Positions 6,177-6,591 of a stretch of DNA of 6,591 bases are shown one piece after another. The notes under the pieces are model-generated. The model saw only the letters and a program-made list of their open reading frames with translations. It searched no databases and had not been told where the DNA came from. This DNA is from Deltaproteobacteria bacterium (GTDB lineage: Bacteria; Desulfobacterota; Binatia; UBA9968), in the NCBI GenBank assembly GCA_023250495.1, contig JAHFAP010000185.1, positions 1 through 6,591 of the forward strand. The letters run 5' to 3'. The stretch's first letter is position 1. The number at the start of each line of letters is the position of its first letter. Both the position numbers and the translations under genes were made by a program.

Positions 6177-6591
6177 ATGGTTCTAGGTTCTTCCCTAGCG
6201 ATCACCACGATCCCGCTGTCGCTCACGAAGTAACGCTTCCGGTCCTCATCAGCGGCGCAGCCGATCTTGGTTTCCGGTGGGATGTAAACGTTCTTATCGA
6301 TGATGGCCCGCCGGATCTGGCACCGCCTTCCAATCTCCACGCGATTCATGATGATCGTGTCCTCGATCAGGCAGAAGCTGTGGATTCGGACGTTACGCCC
6401 GATGACCGAGTCCCGGACGAGGCTGCCGCTGATAATAGATCCCTCAGACACGACCGAGTTGAGGGCCATACCCCGCCGTCCCTCTTCGTCAAAGACGAAC
6501 TTTGCCGGAGCGTCACTGTACGCCACTGTCCGAATAGGCCAGCTGCGATTATAGAGGTTAAGGGAAGGATCCACGGTTTTGACGTCCATAT
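6167..6591 (-). CDS. glgC: ADP-glucose pyrophosphorylase, C-terminal part
   Basis: The last 140 residues of GlgC; the gene continues past the right edge, so the catalytic nucleotidyltransferase domain is not visible. GlgC makes ADP-glucose and pyrophosphate from glucose-1-phosphate and ATP, the committed step of bacterial glycogen synthesis. The segment begins with the family block MDVKTVDPSLNLYNRSWPIRT, where the Met is internal (compare NMDL...P.LNLY..WPI in other GlgC) and not a start. AKFVF follows, then the left-handed beta-helix with hexapeptide repeats: NSVVSEGSIISG, DSVIGRNVRI, NRVEIGRRCQI, RAIIDKNVYI. The C-terminal GIVVIAREE block closes the protein. The gene converges on glgA with 27 bp between stops and so has its own promoter outside the window. 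Allosteric residues in the N-terminal part cannot be assessed. Confidence 0.92.
   Translation of the reverse strand, partial: MDVKTVDPSLNLYNRSWPIRTVAYSDAPAKFVFDEEGRRGMALNSVVSEGSIISGSLVRDSVIGRNVRIHSFCLIEDTIIMNRVEIGRRCQIRRAIIDKNVYIPPETKIGCAADEDRKRYFVSDSGIVVIAREEPRTIAL

Noticed and set aside
6300..6554. Open frame on the + strand opposite glgC
   Set aside because: It is antisense to the conserved beta-helix region of GlgC and has no motif of its own.

Overview
The window looks like chromosomal DNA of a Gram-negative bacterium of fairly high GC, probably an uncultured soil or sediment lineage (deep proteobacterial, Rokubacteria/NC10-like or similar). The evidence is a probable lipoprotein, bacterial-type glycogen genes, a tRNA with an encoded CCA end, and Shine-Dalgarno sites. 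The lineage is an inference; nothing here fixes it. No mobile element, CRISPR array, phage gene or clearly novel multi-gene system is visible.

Left part (1-3416, + strand, GC-rich). A double-cupin protein of unknown substrate (62-1255) follows a strong AGGAGG ribosome site. A 148-bp gap holds degenerate heptamer repeats arranged as an inverted pair. Next comes a full-length homologue of EutA, the reactivating ATPase of adenosylcobalamin-dependent ethanolamine ammonia-lyase (1404-2885), with no EutB/EutC in view. A short secreted, probably lipid-anchored protein follows (2931-3416), made of a signal peptide, a proline-rich linker and a small beta-rich domain.

Middle (3417-3639). A complete tRNA-Leu(CAA) gene lies on the - strand, converging on the lipoprotein gene. 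Between it and galT are two back-to-back candidate sigma70-type promoters, one for the tRNA and one for galT.

Right part (3640-6591, less GC-rich by eye). This is a glycogen / nucleotide-sugar block: a GalT-family nucleotidylyltransferase (3640-4638) and glycogen synthase GlgA (4685-6139) on the + strand, 46 bp apart and likely co-transcribed. The C-terminal third of ADP-glucose pyrophosphorylase GlgC (6167-6591) converges from the - strand and runs off the right edge. GlgC makes ADP-glucose from glucose-1-phosphate and ATP, and GlgA adds its glucose to the growing glucan. The GalT-like enzyme may link the hexose-1-phosphate and nucleotide-sugar pools; no galK, galE or galM is visible. The two halves seem functionally unrelated, with the tRNA near the change in composition.
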